A DNA stretch of 64,000 nt, from the NCBI RefSeq assembly GCF_000736415.1, contig NZ_CP009043.1, forward strand, positions 1,550,001 through 1,614,000, written 5' to 3'. The notes under the pieces were generated by a model. It made no database searches. It had not been told where the DNA came from and was given only the letters and a program-made list of their open reading frames with translations. The position numbers and the translations under genes are program-made. The DNA comes from Campylobacter iguaniorum. GTDB lineage: Bacteria; Campylobacterota; Campylobacteria; Campylobacterales; Campylobacteraceae. Positions 56,251 through 64,000 of this stretch are shown in pieces; position 1 is the first letter of the stretch; every line of letters starts with the position of its first letter.

Positions 56251-56669
56251 TCTTTTACCTTCATTGCTTCGTTTCTTGCTAGCGTGTCGCACTCTTCATT
56301 TTGCGGATGTCCGTTGTGGGCCTTGACCCAGTTCGCACTGACTTTATGTACTGATAAAAGCGTACAAAGCTCTTTCCAAAGCTCTACATTTTTTACGTTT
56401 TTAAAGCCCTTTTTTATCCAGTTTTCAAGCCACAAATTTATCGCATTTGCCACGTATGAGCTATCTGTGTATAAATTTACTATACAAGGCTCTTTGAGTG
56501 CTTTTAGCCCTTCTATTACAGCTTTGATTTCCATTTGATTGTTTGTCGTTAATTTTTGCGAACCGCTTGCTGATTTTTTGAAATTTCCATACTCAAGTAT
56601 GTACGCCCAGCCACCAGGTCCTGGGTTTCCAAGACAGCTTCCATCGCTAAAAAGGCATATCGTTTTCAC
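56247..56669 (-). CDS. rnhA: Ribonuclease HI
   Basis: This 140-residue enzyme degrades the RNA of RNA-DNA hybrids. The catalytic carboxylates are in LFSDGSCLGNPGPGGWA, NNQMEIKAVIEGL, LYTDSSYV and the C-terminal NEECDTLARNEA. Its last residues lie in the duplicated 18-bp repeat, so the R-M insertion replaced only the terminal few codons. It overlaps the TPR gene upstream by 23 nt. Confidence 0.97.
   Translation of the reverse strand: MKTICLFSDGSCLGNPGPGGWAYILEYGNFKKSASGSQKLTTNNQMEIKAVIEGLKALKEPCIVNLYTDSSYVANAINLWLENWIKKGFKNVKNVELWKELCTLLSVHKVSANWVKAHNGHPQNEECDTLARNEAMKVKE
56257..56274 (-). repeat. 18-bp direct repeat, proximal copy flanking the R-M insertion
   Basis: Identical to 54542-54559. 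This copy encodes the last rnhA residues (NEAMK) and holds the ribosome site of the methyltransferase gene. Confidence 0.92.
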
Positions 56670-57666
56670 TACTCTCCTTTGTTACTTGAGTGCTTATTTT
56701 CACGCTTCCAAGCCTAGCGCAGTTTGGACATCTGTAGAAAAATAGCGGATAAGTCGTCTTGCATTCATTGCAAAAAAAGTTAAAGCTAAGAGTTGCGTTT
56801 ATGCCGCTTTTTTTGGCGCTATTTAAGACGCTTAGGTTGAAATCTTTGATCTCCACTTCATCATCTATAAGCCCTTTTGCTTTAAACAGTGCCTTAAACT
56901 CATCGTCACCCAAATTTACAGCTTCATTTAGCCAAAAAACAGTGTCTATAGACTGATTTAGACTTGGGAACTCTTTTAAGCCACTTAGTGGCTCGTGATT
57001 TTTAATAAACTGCTCCAAAGCCACTCTTTTTAAAAGTGGAAATTCAGAGCTGAGCTTTAAAATCTCATCTATTTTTTTGGCAAATTCCATTTTTTGTGAG
57101 CAGACGATGAGAGCCTTTGTATATGCCACTTCAGCGCCCACTTCAGCGCCTTGCTCATCAAGAGCGTCAAGTGCCTCAAGGCAGTTTTCATACATTTTTA
57201 GCTTTTCATAAACCACGCTTAAAAATCTAAGAGCCTCATCGTTTCTAGGGCTTAGCTTTAAAGCCTCCAAAAACACATCGCTAGCTCGCTTCAAAAATCC
57301 AGCTTTTAGATAAATTTTACCCAAATTTACCAGCAAAAACTCTCTTTGCTTTTTGTCTTTTACCTTGCTTAAAGCTATCAAATACACGCTTATGGCTTTA
57401 TCAAAATCCCCACTTTTAGAAAAGGTTGATGCCAAAATCCCAAGAGAACTCACATCTATGCCAAGCTCCAAAAGTAGCTTTTTGTGCTCGTCGCTAAGAC
57501 CCGTTGTTTTTTCAAATTTTTTGACAAATTTTTCTATATTGTGCTTCTCATCTTTCGCACCCAAAATGCCCCAAACATAGCTCAAAACAGCCACTAAAAG
57601 AAGCACGCCAAAAAGAACAATCACGCCAAAAATAGGGTCACGATACCCCACAAAAAAGAAATCCAA
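56647..57666 (-). CDS. Membrane-anchored TPR protein with a C-terminal zinc ribbon (LapB-like)
   Basis: This 339-residue protein has one N-terminal membrane helix (about 12-34), TPR-like helical pairs through about 75-230 (FDKAISVYLIALSKVKDKKQ; LKRASDVFLEALKLSPRNDEALRF) and a C-terminal CNECKTTYPLFFYRCPNC zinc ribbon. This architecture recalls LapB/YciM, which tunes LPS synthesis by controlling LpxC turnover. The assignment is by architecture only. From memory it corresponds to Cj1637c, beside rnhA and divergent from dnaG. Confidence 0.82.
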   Translation of the reverse strand: MDFFFVGYRDPIFGVIVLFGVLLLVAVLSYVWGILGAKDEKHNIEKFVKKFEKTTGLSDEHKKLLLELGIDVSSLGILASTFSKSGDFDKAISVYLIALSKVKDKKQREFLLVNLGKIYLKAGFLKRASDVFLEALKLSPRNDEALRFLSVVYEKLKMYENCLEALDALDEQGAEVGAEVAYTKALIVCSQKMEFAKKIDEILKLSSEFPLLKRVALEQFIKNHEPLSGLKEFPSLNQSIDTVFWLNEAVNLGDDEFKALFKAKGLIDDEVEIKDFNLSVLNSAKKSGINATLSFNFFCNECKTTYPLFFYRCPNCARLGSVKISTQVTKESSENDMPF

Positions 57667-57713
57667 AGTCGCTAGCCTGTGTTAAATTTAAGCCCATTAT
57701 AGCAAAGAGTTGG

Positions 57714-57719
57714 TATAAT
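57714..57719 (+). promoter_or_regulatory. -10 box directly in front of dnaG
   Basis: TATAAT ends 7 nt before the dnaG ATG, so transcription would begin at or next to the A of the start codon. No Shine-Dalgarno sequence is present between them. Confidence 0.6.
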
Positions 57720-57726
57720 CTCGCTT

Positions 57727-59361
57727 ATGATAGAACCAAGTAGCATAGAAAATTTACTAAATACCGTTGATATAGTCGATGTCGTGGGCAACTATTTGCC
57801 ACTGAAAAAATCAGGGCGAGATTTCGTGTGCGTATGTCCGTTTCACAATGACAAAAACCCGTCCATGCACGTAAGCTCATCAAAAGGGATATTTCACTGT
57901 TTTTCTTGCAAGGCTGGCGGAAATAGTATCAAATTTATCATGGATTATGAAAAATTAAGCTACCCTGAAGCCATCGAAAAACTAGCAAATATGTACAACT
58001 TCACGCTCTCATACACGACTAGCAAAAACGAAGTCGTATACGACAAAAAAATACTAGAAAATCTAAATTTACACTACAAAAGTTTGATTTACAAAAATAA
58101 AGAAGCACTTGATTATCTTCATCAGCGTAAAATCACAGACGCTTTGATAGAAAAATTTGAGCTTGGCTGGGCAGGAGATAACCAAAACACACTAAATTTA
58201 CTCCAAAATCTAAACATAGACCCAAAAGAAGCCCTAAACGTCGGCGTAGTCAAACAAAACGAAACCGGACTTTACGCAAGCTTCATCAACCGCATAACAT
58301 TTCCTATCTACAATCATCTTGGCAAAATCGTAGGCTTTGGAGGTCGCACGATAAGTAATAATCCTGCCAAATACGTCAATAGCCCACAATCAGCGATCTT
58401 TGACAAATCCAAGCTATTTTACGCTTATGACAAAGCCAAAAACGAGATTTTTAGCAAAAATGAGATAATCATCTGCGAAGGCTACATGGACTGCATAATG
58501 CTCCATAGCGCTGGTATTAGCAACGCTGTAGCTGTGCTGGGCGTGGCTCTGACTGAGAAGCATATTCCGCTTTTAAAGCGTGGCGATATCAAGGTCGTTT
58601 TGTGCTACGATAGCGATGAAGCGGGCGTAAATGCGGCGTTTAAAAGCTCAAAGCTTCTAGCCCAAAATGAAATAGACGGCAGAGTTGTTTTAATAAGTGG
58701 TGAAAAAGATCCAGCCGACATGGTAGCAAACGGTAAGTCTGTAGAGCTCAAAACCATGCTTAGTGGCGGCGTGGAGCTTGGAGAGTTTTATATAAAAACC
58801 CTTATCAAAACGCTAAATCCAAAAACTCCATTAGAGACCGCAAAAGCCCTTGAAAACGTGCAGGAATTCACAAAAAGCCTAAATGAAATCGTGGCGAACT
58901 CTTATACTCCACTTGTCGCCTCACTTCTTGGGCTTGATCCATCAAGTTTCATGCTTGGAAATGGCAAATTTAGATACAAAAGGCAAGAGAGAAAACCTGA
59001 GACTTCAACACCCAAAAAAGACCTTTTGGAGCTTGCAATACTAAAAAATATGTTAGCTAGCGATAAGTTTTTCGAGCTTGGCAAGAGTGAGCTAAGTGCG
59101 GATATGTTTTTATCTCATCCTGAGATTTACACAGCAGTTGTGGGGGCAAAAAATCCAAATAATCCTTGCATTAGAGAGCTTGAGCTAAGCGATAATTTAG
59201 AAATTTACGCAGGGCTTGATGAGTTCAAAAAAGCTCTAAATATCCTAAAATCTAGCTTTTGCGATAAGGCTATAAAGCTCCTTGCAAGCAGCAATGATGA
59301 GCAAAAATACGAAAAAATCGCCAAGCTTCAAAATCTCAAAAAACAACTAAAAGGAATCTAA
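57727..59361 (+). CDS. dnaG: DNA primase
   Basis: This 544-residue primase makes RNA primers at the replication fork. The CHC2 zinc finger is CPFHNDKNPSMHVS with FHCFSCKAGG. The RNA polymerase core has NRITFPIYNHLGKIVGFGGR and the Toprim motifs IICEGYMDCIMLH and LCYDSDEAG. The C-terminal helicase-binding part is short. The start has no ribosome site and a -10 box 7 nt upstream, suggesting a leaderless mRNA. It shares its last base with the next gene. Confidence 0.96.
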   Translation: MIEPSSIENLLNTVDIVDVVGNYLPLKKSGRDFVCVCPFHNDKNPSMHVSSSKGIFHCFSCKAGGNSIKFIMDYEKLSYPEAIEKLANMYNFTLSYTTSKNEVVYDKKILENLNLHYKSLIYKNKEALDYLHQRKITDALIEKFELGWAGDNQNTLNLLQNLNIDPKEALNVGVVKQNETGLYASFINRITFPIYNHLGKIVGFGGRTISNNPAKYVNSPQSAIFDKSKLFYAYDKAKNEIFSKNEIIICEGYMDCIMLHSAGISNAVAVLGVALTEKHIPLLKRGDIKVVLCYDSDEAGVNAAFKSSKLLAQNEIDGRVVLISGEKDPADMVANGKSVELKTMLSGGVELGEFYIKTLIKTLNPKTPLETAKALENVQEFTKSLNEIVANSYTPLVASLLGLDPSSFMLGNGKFRYKRQERKPETSTPKKDLLELAILKNMLASDKFFELGKSELSADMFLSHPEIYTAVVGAKNPNNPCIRELELSDNLEIYAGLDEFKKALNILKSSFCDKAIKLLASSNDEQKYEKIAKLQNLKKQLKGI

Positions 59362-60350
59362 TGAAACGTAAAAAATGCCTTGCGCTTTTTAGCGGTGGGC
59401 TTGATAGTATGCTGGCAATTAGGCTCATAAGCGACCAAAATATAGCCGTCCATGCCCTAAATATCGACATCGGCTTTGGTGGCGATAAGGATAAATTTGA
59501 GCTGATGAAAAGACGCGCAGCTATGGCTGGAGCTAGTTTTGAAGTGATTAATATGAGAAGCAAATACCTCCAAGACGTGCTTTTTAGCCCCAAATTTGGC
59601 TATGGAAAGCAGTTTAATCCTTGCATTGACTGTCATGGATTTATGTTTCGCACGGTTATTTCTATGCTTGAGCATTACGGCGCTGATTTTGTCATAAGTG
59701 GCGAAGTAGTCGGTCAAAGACCAATGAGCCAAAGAAATGACGCTATGGTTCATGTCAAAAATCTAGCCTTAGATAGCGATGATATCGTGCTTCGCCCACT
59801 TTGTGCTAAGCTACTTAAACCAACCAAGCCAGAGCGTGAGGGCTGGGTCGATAGAGAAAAACTCCTTGGGCTAAATGGTCGTGGCAGATCGCCCCAACTC
59901 GCCCTTGCTAAAGAATTTGGTTTTGAAGACTATGAAAGCCCAGCAGGCGGCTGTCTTTACACAATGGAAAGCTTCTCAAACCGCATTCGCGACTTTATTA
60001 AATTTGATAAAGAGATGAGTGAAGACGACTTGCAAAGCCTACGTTATGGTAGACATTTAAGGCTCCCAAATGGCGCTAAAATGATAATCGGTCGCGATGA
60101 GAGTGATAATCTCGCCCTTGAAGCGTTAAATTTAGATAAAATGAATAGCATAAACTTTGATCTAATCGGCGCTCATTCATTCATATCAAAATATGCAAAC
60201 GATGATGATTTGACGCTTGGAGCAAGGCTCGCTCTGACATATACCAAGTGCGAAAAAGGTGTGAAACACACAGCCACAATCGGACAAAAAGAGCTTGAAA
60301 TAGAGCCATTTGAGAGCAAAAACGCAGCAGCTGAGTTTTTCATCAAATGA
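59361..60350 (+). CDS. PP-loop ATPase, MnmA/ThiI-like, with a C-terminal RNA-binding-like domain
   Basis: This 329-residue protein begins with the PP-loop CLALFSGGLDSMLAIRL, which adenylates a substrate. It carries NPCIDCHGFMF (a CxxC resembling the active cysteine region of thiouridylases), then SPAGGCLYT with a third cysteine. The C-terminal third (about 225-329) has LRYGRHLRLPNGAKMIIGRDESDN, which resembles the RNA-binding domain of NFACT-like proteins. It is probably a tRNA or sulphur-transfer enzyme of unproven substrate. It overlaps dnaG by 1 nt and the radical SAM gene by 4 nt. Confidence 0.82.
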   Translation: MKRKKCLALFSGGLDSMLAIRLISDQNIAVHALNIDIGFGGDKDKFELMKRRAAMAGASFEVINMRSKYLQDVLFSPKFGYGKQFNPCIDCHGFMFRTVISMLEHYGADFVISGEVVGQRPMSQRNDAMVHVKNLALDSDDIVLRPLCAKLLKPTKPEREGWVDREKLLGLNGRGRSPQLALAKEFGFEDYESPAGGCLYTMESFSNRIRDFIKFDKEMSEDDLQSLRYGRHLRLPNGAKMIIGRDESDNLALEALNLDKMNSINFDLIGAHSFISKYANDDDLTLGARLALTYTKCEKGVKHTATIGQKELEIEPFESKNAAAEFFIK

Positions 60351-61237
60351 GTTTTAAAAAAATCTATATCGAAATCAGTGATATTTGCTCTTGCAAATGC
60401 TCGTTTTGTCCATCGCCTATGAGAGTGGAGCATCGTGGCGTGATGAGTTTAGCACTATTTGAGCGAGTTTTATCTCAAGTAAAGCCACTTTGCAAACGCA
60501 TTTGTTTGCACGTCTTAGGCGATCCACTTGAGGTGAAAAACTTCAAAGATTACGCTGATTTAGTGGCTAAATTTAGGCTTGAAATCGACCTAGTCACGAC
60601 TGGCAAAAATCTCAAAAAAGATAGTTTCGCCCTGCTCTCTTCGCCACCATTTCACCAAATTTCACTCTCTTTGAGTGCGTTTTTTGATGAAAATAACCAT
60701 TTCAAAGAGGATTTCATCTCAAATTTACTTGCGTTTTGCGACTACAGTGTCGCCCAAAAAAGCGATGTTTTTGTAAATTTAAGAGTGCAAAGTGAGTTTT
60801 TGCTAAACCAAAACCCAAAAATGCTAGAGCTTTTTGACTACTTACAAAACCATTTTGGATTAAATTTGCAGCCAAATTTAGATGAGATAAAAGCAAATTT
60901 CCAAAGCCAAATTTACCCTAAAAACACCAAAATCCGCCTAGCTAGAAAAGTTTTGCTAAACTTCAAAACCTCATTTAACTGGAAAAATGGGGACGCAAAC
61001 AGCTCACAAAAACGCTGCCACGCACTCACTCATCAACTAGCCATTTTGAGCGACGGGACAGTCGTGCCGTGCTGTATCGACTGCTTTGGCGTGATAAATT
61101 TAGGTGATATAAAAAGCTCAAATTTAAACGAAATCCTAAACTCAAAACGAGCCTTAGACATAAAAAATGGCTTCCAAAACGGCGTCGCCAACGAGCCACA
61201 CTGCCACAAATGCACCTATCCAATCGGCGTAAGTTAA
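60347..61237 (+). CDS. Radical SAM protein with SPASM-like C-terminus
   Basis: This 296-residue enzyme has the radical SAM cluster motif CSCKCSFC (CxxxCxxC) near residue 14. A SPASM-like C-terminal region follows with VPCCIDCFGVINLGDI and ANEPHCHKCTYP, enough cysteines for one auxiliary cluster. Such proteins modify peptides, RNAs or small molecules. Its 4-nt overlap with the PP-loop gene suggests a shared pathway. No obvious peptide precursor gene is seen next to it. Confidence 0.85.
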   Translation: MSFKKIYIEISDICSCKCSFCPSPMRVEHRGVMSLALFERVLSQVKPLCKRICLHVLGDPLEVKNFKDYADLVAKFRLEIDLVTTGKNLKKDSFALLSSPPFHQISLSLSAFFDENNHFKEDFISNLLAFCDYSVAQKSDVFVNLRVQSEFLLNQNPKMLELFDYLQNHFGLNLQPNLDEIKANFQSQIYPKNTKIRLARKVLLNFKTSFNWKNGDANSSQKRCHALTHQLAILSDGTVVPCCIDCFGVINLGDIKSSNLNEILNSKRALDIKNGFQNGVANEPHCHKCTYPIGVS

Positions 61238-61285
61238 TATTATAAATTCCGTGCTACAATCAGCTAAATTTTATAAGGATAATCT

Positions 61286-61981
61286 ATGGAAAACAAAAAT
61301 AACTTTGCGTTTTTAAGCATTTCGATTGTCACTGCTTCTATCATTTTAGCAGTTGGTCTTAGCGGAATAGTGCAAAAAGACAGTAGCATAAGCGTGCGTG
61401 GACTAGCGCAACGTGAGGTGCCAGCAGATTTAGCCGTATGGCAAATGAGCTTTTCTTTGGGAGATAATGACCTAAAAATATTGCAAAAAACCATACTAGA
61501 AAAAACCAAAATCGCTGAAAATTTCTTGAAAAAATATGGCTTAAATGCTGAGGATTACATCGTCCAAGCCCCATCTATCACAGATAATTCCATAAATCCA
61601 TATATGGACTCCGAGAGAGTTCGCTACACTTACATAGCCAAGGTAAATTTGCTAGTGCGAACTAATAAAATCCAAGATATCAAAAAAGCTCAGGCAAACT
61701 CGCTCGACCTTGCAAGTGATGGTATCGCAATAAGTCAAGAGTATGAAAACAGGATTTCGTATGAGTTTACTGGGCTTAATGATATAAAACCAGCGATGAT
61801 AGCCGAAGCGACTAAAAATGCAAGAGCAGCAGCCGCTCAGTTTGCAAAGGATTCAGGAAGCCAGGTCGGTAAGATCAAAAAAGCAACCCAAGGGCTATTT
61901 AGTATCGAAAACGCAGCCGTCGGACTAGAAGATACAAAAAGCATAAGAGTCGTCACACAAGTCGAATATCTGCTAAAATAA
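61286..61981 (+). CDS. SIMPL-domain (DUF541) periplasmic protein
   Basis: This 231-residue protein has an N-terminal signal anchor (FAFLSISIVTASIILAVGLSGI) and a SIMPL domain: SISVRGLAQREVPADLAVWQMSF, then the KNARAAAAQFAKDSGSQVGKIKKA stretch and the ending IRVVTQVEYLLK. Members form periplasmic or surface assemblies and have been linked to oxidative-stress protection; the role here is unknown. AAGGA lies 6 nt before the ATG. Confidence 0.88.
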   Translation: MENKNNFAFLSISIVTASIILAVGLSGIVQKDSSISVRGLAQREVPADLAVWQMSFSLGDNDLKILQKTILEKTKIAENFLKKYGLNAEDYIVQAPSITDNSINPYMDSERVRYTYIAKVNLLVRTNKIQDIKKAQANSLDLASDGIAISQEYENRISYEFTGLNDIKPAMIAEATKNARAAAAQFAKDSGSQVGKIKKATQGLFSIENAAVGLEDTKSIRVVTQVEYLLK

Positions 61982-61991
61982 AAGCCAAATA

Positions 61992-62020
61992 AGCCACTTC
62001 GTAAATTTACGCTTGTGGCT
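61992..62020. terminator. Hairpin between the convergent SIMPL and nitroreductase genes
   Basis: Outer arms AGCCAC / GTGGCT enclose the perfect 12-bp palindrome CGTAAATTTACG, so the folded stem is long with small internal bulges. It may terminate both transcripts. Confidence 0.5.
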
Positions 62021-62045
62021 GTTTCCGCCTTATATTTTGCTCGTA

Positions 62046-62675
62046 TTACCATTTATTTTTGTGGATTTTGTCTGCTATTTTAATCTCTTTTTGTTTTAAA
62101 TTTGGTGCTTTGTCTGATTTGTATCCGATAGCTAAAAAACAAGCCAATTCATAATCAGCTGGAGCGCCAACTACTTGTTTGACATGCTCGCTCTCATCCA
62201 TGATCGGTATATGCAACGCGCAAGCCAAACCCTCTGCAGTAGCCCCAAGCATTATATTTTCTATCGACGCCCAAGCCGACGCGAAATAATTCAAAGAGCT
62301 TAGATTTTTTGGTTTTAGCAAAGGACTGCCAATCTGCCTAAAAAACGGCAAAACCAAGCAGTTGCTCTGCATTAGCATACGTTGTTGTTTTGGCATAGCA
62401 TCGACAAACATCGCATACTCATCTTTATCCATAACTTCAGCTAGATCACTTACATTGCTTTTCGTAAAAGAAGCGATATTACCCTCAATGGGCGCTAAAA
62501 TTTTGATTATATTTTCATATCCACGCACGACTACAAACTCTAATTGTCTCAAATGGTCATTTGACGGTGCTTTTAAGCCAGCACCAAGTATCTTACTCAA
62601 AACCTCATCAGGCACTTCTTTATCGCTAAAATCCCTAACCGTTCTTCTGTTTTCTAAAACCTCATAAAACTCCAT
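62046..62675 (-). CDS. Nitroreductase-family flavoprotein
   Basis: This 209-residue FMN-dependent oxidoreductase has FMN-binding RRTVRDFSDKEV at the N-terminus, LKAPSNDHLRQLEFVVV and LGATAEGLACALHIPI, and a C-terminal FLAIGYKSDKAPN. It would reduce nitroaromatics, quinones or similar compounds using NAD(P)H. A MarR-type gene lies 12 nt upstream on the same strand, so it is probably controlled by that regulator. Confidence 0.92.
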   Translation of the reverse strand: MEFYEVLENRRTVRDFSDKEVPDEVLSKILGAGLKAPSNDHLRQLEFVVVRGYENIIKILAPIEGNIASFTKSNVSDLAEVMDKDEYAMFVDAMPKQQRMLMQSNCLVLPFFRQIGSPLLKPKNLSSLNYFASAWASIENIMLGATAEGLACALHIPIMDESEHVKQVVGAPADYELACFLAIGYKSDKAPNLKQKEIKIADKIHKNKW

Positions 62676-62687
62676 AATTTTTTCCTT

Positions 62688-63122
62688 TTAGTTGATTTTT
62701 TCTTCAAGATTTTTTAGTATTCTTTGCAAATTTTGCTCAAATATCTTTATCTCAGGCTCGCTAAATCCAGCGTAAAATATATCGCTCATCTCTTTTGACA
62801 TTTTTTCATACTCATTTTCTAGCGCCTTTGCCTCATCACTCAAAACGATAAGCACCTTACGCCTATCTTTAGCATCAAAAGTCCTTGAAATAAGTCCTAG
62901 CTTTTCCATATTATCTAGCATATTTGTCATCGTTGTTTTGGCAAGTCCAGTTTTTGCAGCTATTTCTTGGATAGGCATATTGTCTTGCTTCCAAAGCACT
63001 GAAAGGATCCGTCCTTGAGCACCAGTAAAGGCTGTGATGTTGTTTTTAGCTAAAATTTGAGCGACGATTCTGCCGTTAAGCTGTTTGATTTGTGAAATTA
63101 AAAATCCACCTTTGTATTTCAT
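62688..63122 (-). CDS. MarR-family transcriptional regulator
   Basis: This 144-residue winged-helix regulator has the recognition region PIQEIAAKTGLAKTTMTNMLDNMEKLGLISRTFDAKDRRKVLIVLSDEA and terminal dimerisation helices. MarR proteins usually repress adjacent detoxification genes, here the nitroreductase. The ATG at 63122 is preferred to a TTG three codons upstream that would sit on the AGG ribosome site. Confidence 0.92.
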   Translation of the reverse strand: MKYKGGFLISQIKQLNGRIVAQILAKNNITAFTGAQGRILSVLWKQDNMPIQEIAAKTGLAKTTMTNMLDNMEKLGLISRTFDAKDRRKVLIVLSDEAKALENEYEKMSKEMSDIFYAGFSEPEIKIFEQNLQRILKNLEEKIN

Positions 63123-63222
63123 AATATACAACCTAAATTAATTTTGTTTAGTATATTACTATTTAGGACTATTTGTCAAGGGATTTTAGTGGTTTTAAAA
63201 TTTAAAGTACAAATTTACTGTT

Positions 63223-64000
63223 TTACTTCCGTCTAGCTAGTATGCCAGATACAATGACTAAAGCAAGAGAGATAAGGTGGGCTTTTAGTATCTCTTCATC
63301 AAAAAACAAAACAAGCAAAAACGCCGATAAAACAGGTATCACGAAGATAAACAAAGCTGCAAAAGACGCATCCAATTCGCGCAAAGCTTTTATCCAAAAC
63401 AGATATGAAATGCCGTTTAAAAATATACCATTTATAAGTATAAATCCCCATTCGCTCGCACTTGGAAGCCTAAACTCACTAAAAAATAAAACGCTAAAAA
63501 ATGAATAGATAATCGCACTAAAAAAGTAAATAGCAACTGCATTTTGCGGATTTATGGCGACTCTTTTGCTAAGCACTGAAAAAAGCGCAAAGCTAAAAGC
63601 CCCCAAACAAACTATCAGCAAAGCACTCACGTTACTAAAGCTAAAGCCAAGCAAATCCCCCTTACTAAGCACCACAAAAGTACCTAAAAATCCAAGCCCT
63701 AAGGCAAAAATTTTGCCTGAATTTAGCCTTTCATTTAGCAAGATTACTGACAAAATCACGATAAAAATCGGCCAAGTGTATTGCACGGCTAGGACTTCTA
63801 AGCCACCAGCTTTTTGATAGCCAAAGTACAAAAGCAAATAGTAAAAAAAGTCTAAAAATCCAAGAAAAAATAGCAAAGCATAAGTCTTAGGCTTATACCG
63901 CGCAAGCCCATTTATATCGCCACTTATCAAAGCAAAGAAAAGCACAGACAAAGAAGAAATAATGCTCGAATAAAAAAGGTATTGATGATGATCCAAGCTC
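63223..64000 (-). CDS. EamA/DMT-superfamily transporter, 5' end beyond the window
   Basis: At least 258 residues with eight or nine hydrophobic helices and two EamA repeats are visible (SGDINGLARYKPKTYALLFFLGFL in the first; PVLSAFLLVLFFDEEILKAHLISLALVIVSGILARRK at the end). The frame is open to the window edge, and the first one or two helices are missing, so the true start lies outside. Substrate is unknown. It is a second, distinct DMT exporter besides the one at 42072. Confidence 0.88.
   Translation of the reverse strand, partial: SLDHHQYLFYSSIISSLSVLFFALISGDINGLARYKPKTYALLFFLGFLDFFYYLLLYFGYQKAGGLEVLAVQYTWPIFIVILSVILLNERLNSGKIFALGLGFLGTFVVLSKGDLLGFSFSNVSALLIVCLGAFSFALFSVLSKRVAINPQNAVAIYFFSAIIYSFFSVLFFSEFRLPSASEWGFILINGIFLNGISYLFWIKALRELDASFAALFIFVIPVLSAFLLVLFFDEEILKAHLISLALVIVSGILARRK

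Noticed and set aside
54537-56280. The R-M pair as part of a transposon or genomic island.
   Set aside because: No transposase, integrase, inverted terminal repeats or tRNA target is present. Only the 18-bp direct duplication is seen, so simple insertion by recombination fits better.

Overview
The window is chromosomal DNA of an epsilonproteobacterium, almost certainly a Campylobacter. Base composition is AT-rich and genes are packed with 1-10 nt overlaps. TTG and GTG starts are common, and TATAAT -10 boxes usually lack a clear -35. From memory, several blocks follow C. jejuni order: terC-purN-nnr-def-clpP-tig / folE-fliI; glmM-lspA-hemJ; xth / eptC-dgkA-small regulator; canB-mscS; aroC-rnc-rnhA-TPR / dnaG. 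FadD/FadL-like genes and a lipid-modifying phosphoglycerol transferase suggest a non-jejuni species, perhaps of the C. fetus / C. hyointestinalis group. That species assignment is inference.

Layout. 1-4.4 kb: minus-strand operon (lipoprotein, nfo, FadL, FadD, then a truncated gene). 4.5-9 kb: tRNA-Glu, a NIT-domain chemoreceptor, and an operon of a Tat-exported aldo/keto reductase, an ABM-like exported protein and a MerR regulator. 9-10 kb: a frameshifted gene behind a textbook sigma-54 promoter. 10.1-10.6 kb: five minus-strand tRNAs (Pro-His-Arg-Arg-Leu). 10.7-18.4 kb: a long minus-strand housekeeping operon tig-clpP-GGDEF-def-comM-nnr-purN-terC. 18.5-22.8 kb: folE-fliI and nifS-nifU. 23-27.5 kb: a dCache chemoreceptor and a repeat-rich autotransporter with a G10 tract, followed by a run of palindromes. 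27.9-34.8 kb: infC/thrS, a Tat-exported alcohol dehydrogenase with a cyclophilin-like partner, tRNA-Val, and hemJ/TM2/lspA/glmM.

35-46 kb: rpsT, prfA, an MmcQ-like gene, a phosphoglycerol transferase with a C8 tract, xth, eptC, dgkA, mntP, a DMT transporter, znuABC and a divergent Fur-family (Zur-like) gene with a palindromic box. 46-52.8 kb: plus-strand operon of methyltransferase, dihaem cytochrome c peroxidase-like protein, GGDEF/EAL sensor, carbonic anhydrase, MscS channel and a 52-residue very acidic protein. 52.8-57.7 kb: minus-strand operon TPR-rnhA-[M-R]-rnc-aroC, in which a HinP1I-type (GCGC) restriction-modification pair has been inserted with an 18-bp duplication. 57.7-64 kb: dnaG (apparently leaderless), a PP-loop enzyme, a radical SAM protein, a SIMPL protein, a nitroreductase, a MarR regulator and a truncated DMT transporter.

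Themes. Two surface or envelope genes carry G/C homopolymers in which a one-base change causes early termination, so both look phase-variable. EptC and the phosphoglycerol transferase would release diacylglycerol, and DgkA is placed to recycle it. Two Tat-exported NAD(P)-type oxidoreductases each sit next to a small exported partner. No prophage, CRISPR array, transposase or rRNA was seen. No single wholly new system is proven. The best candidates for follow-up are the dihaem-protein/c-di-GMP operon, the acidic MscS-linked microprotein, the Tat-oxidoreductase operons and the operon-preserving R-M insertion.
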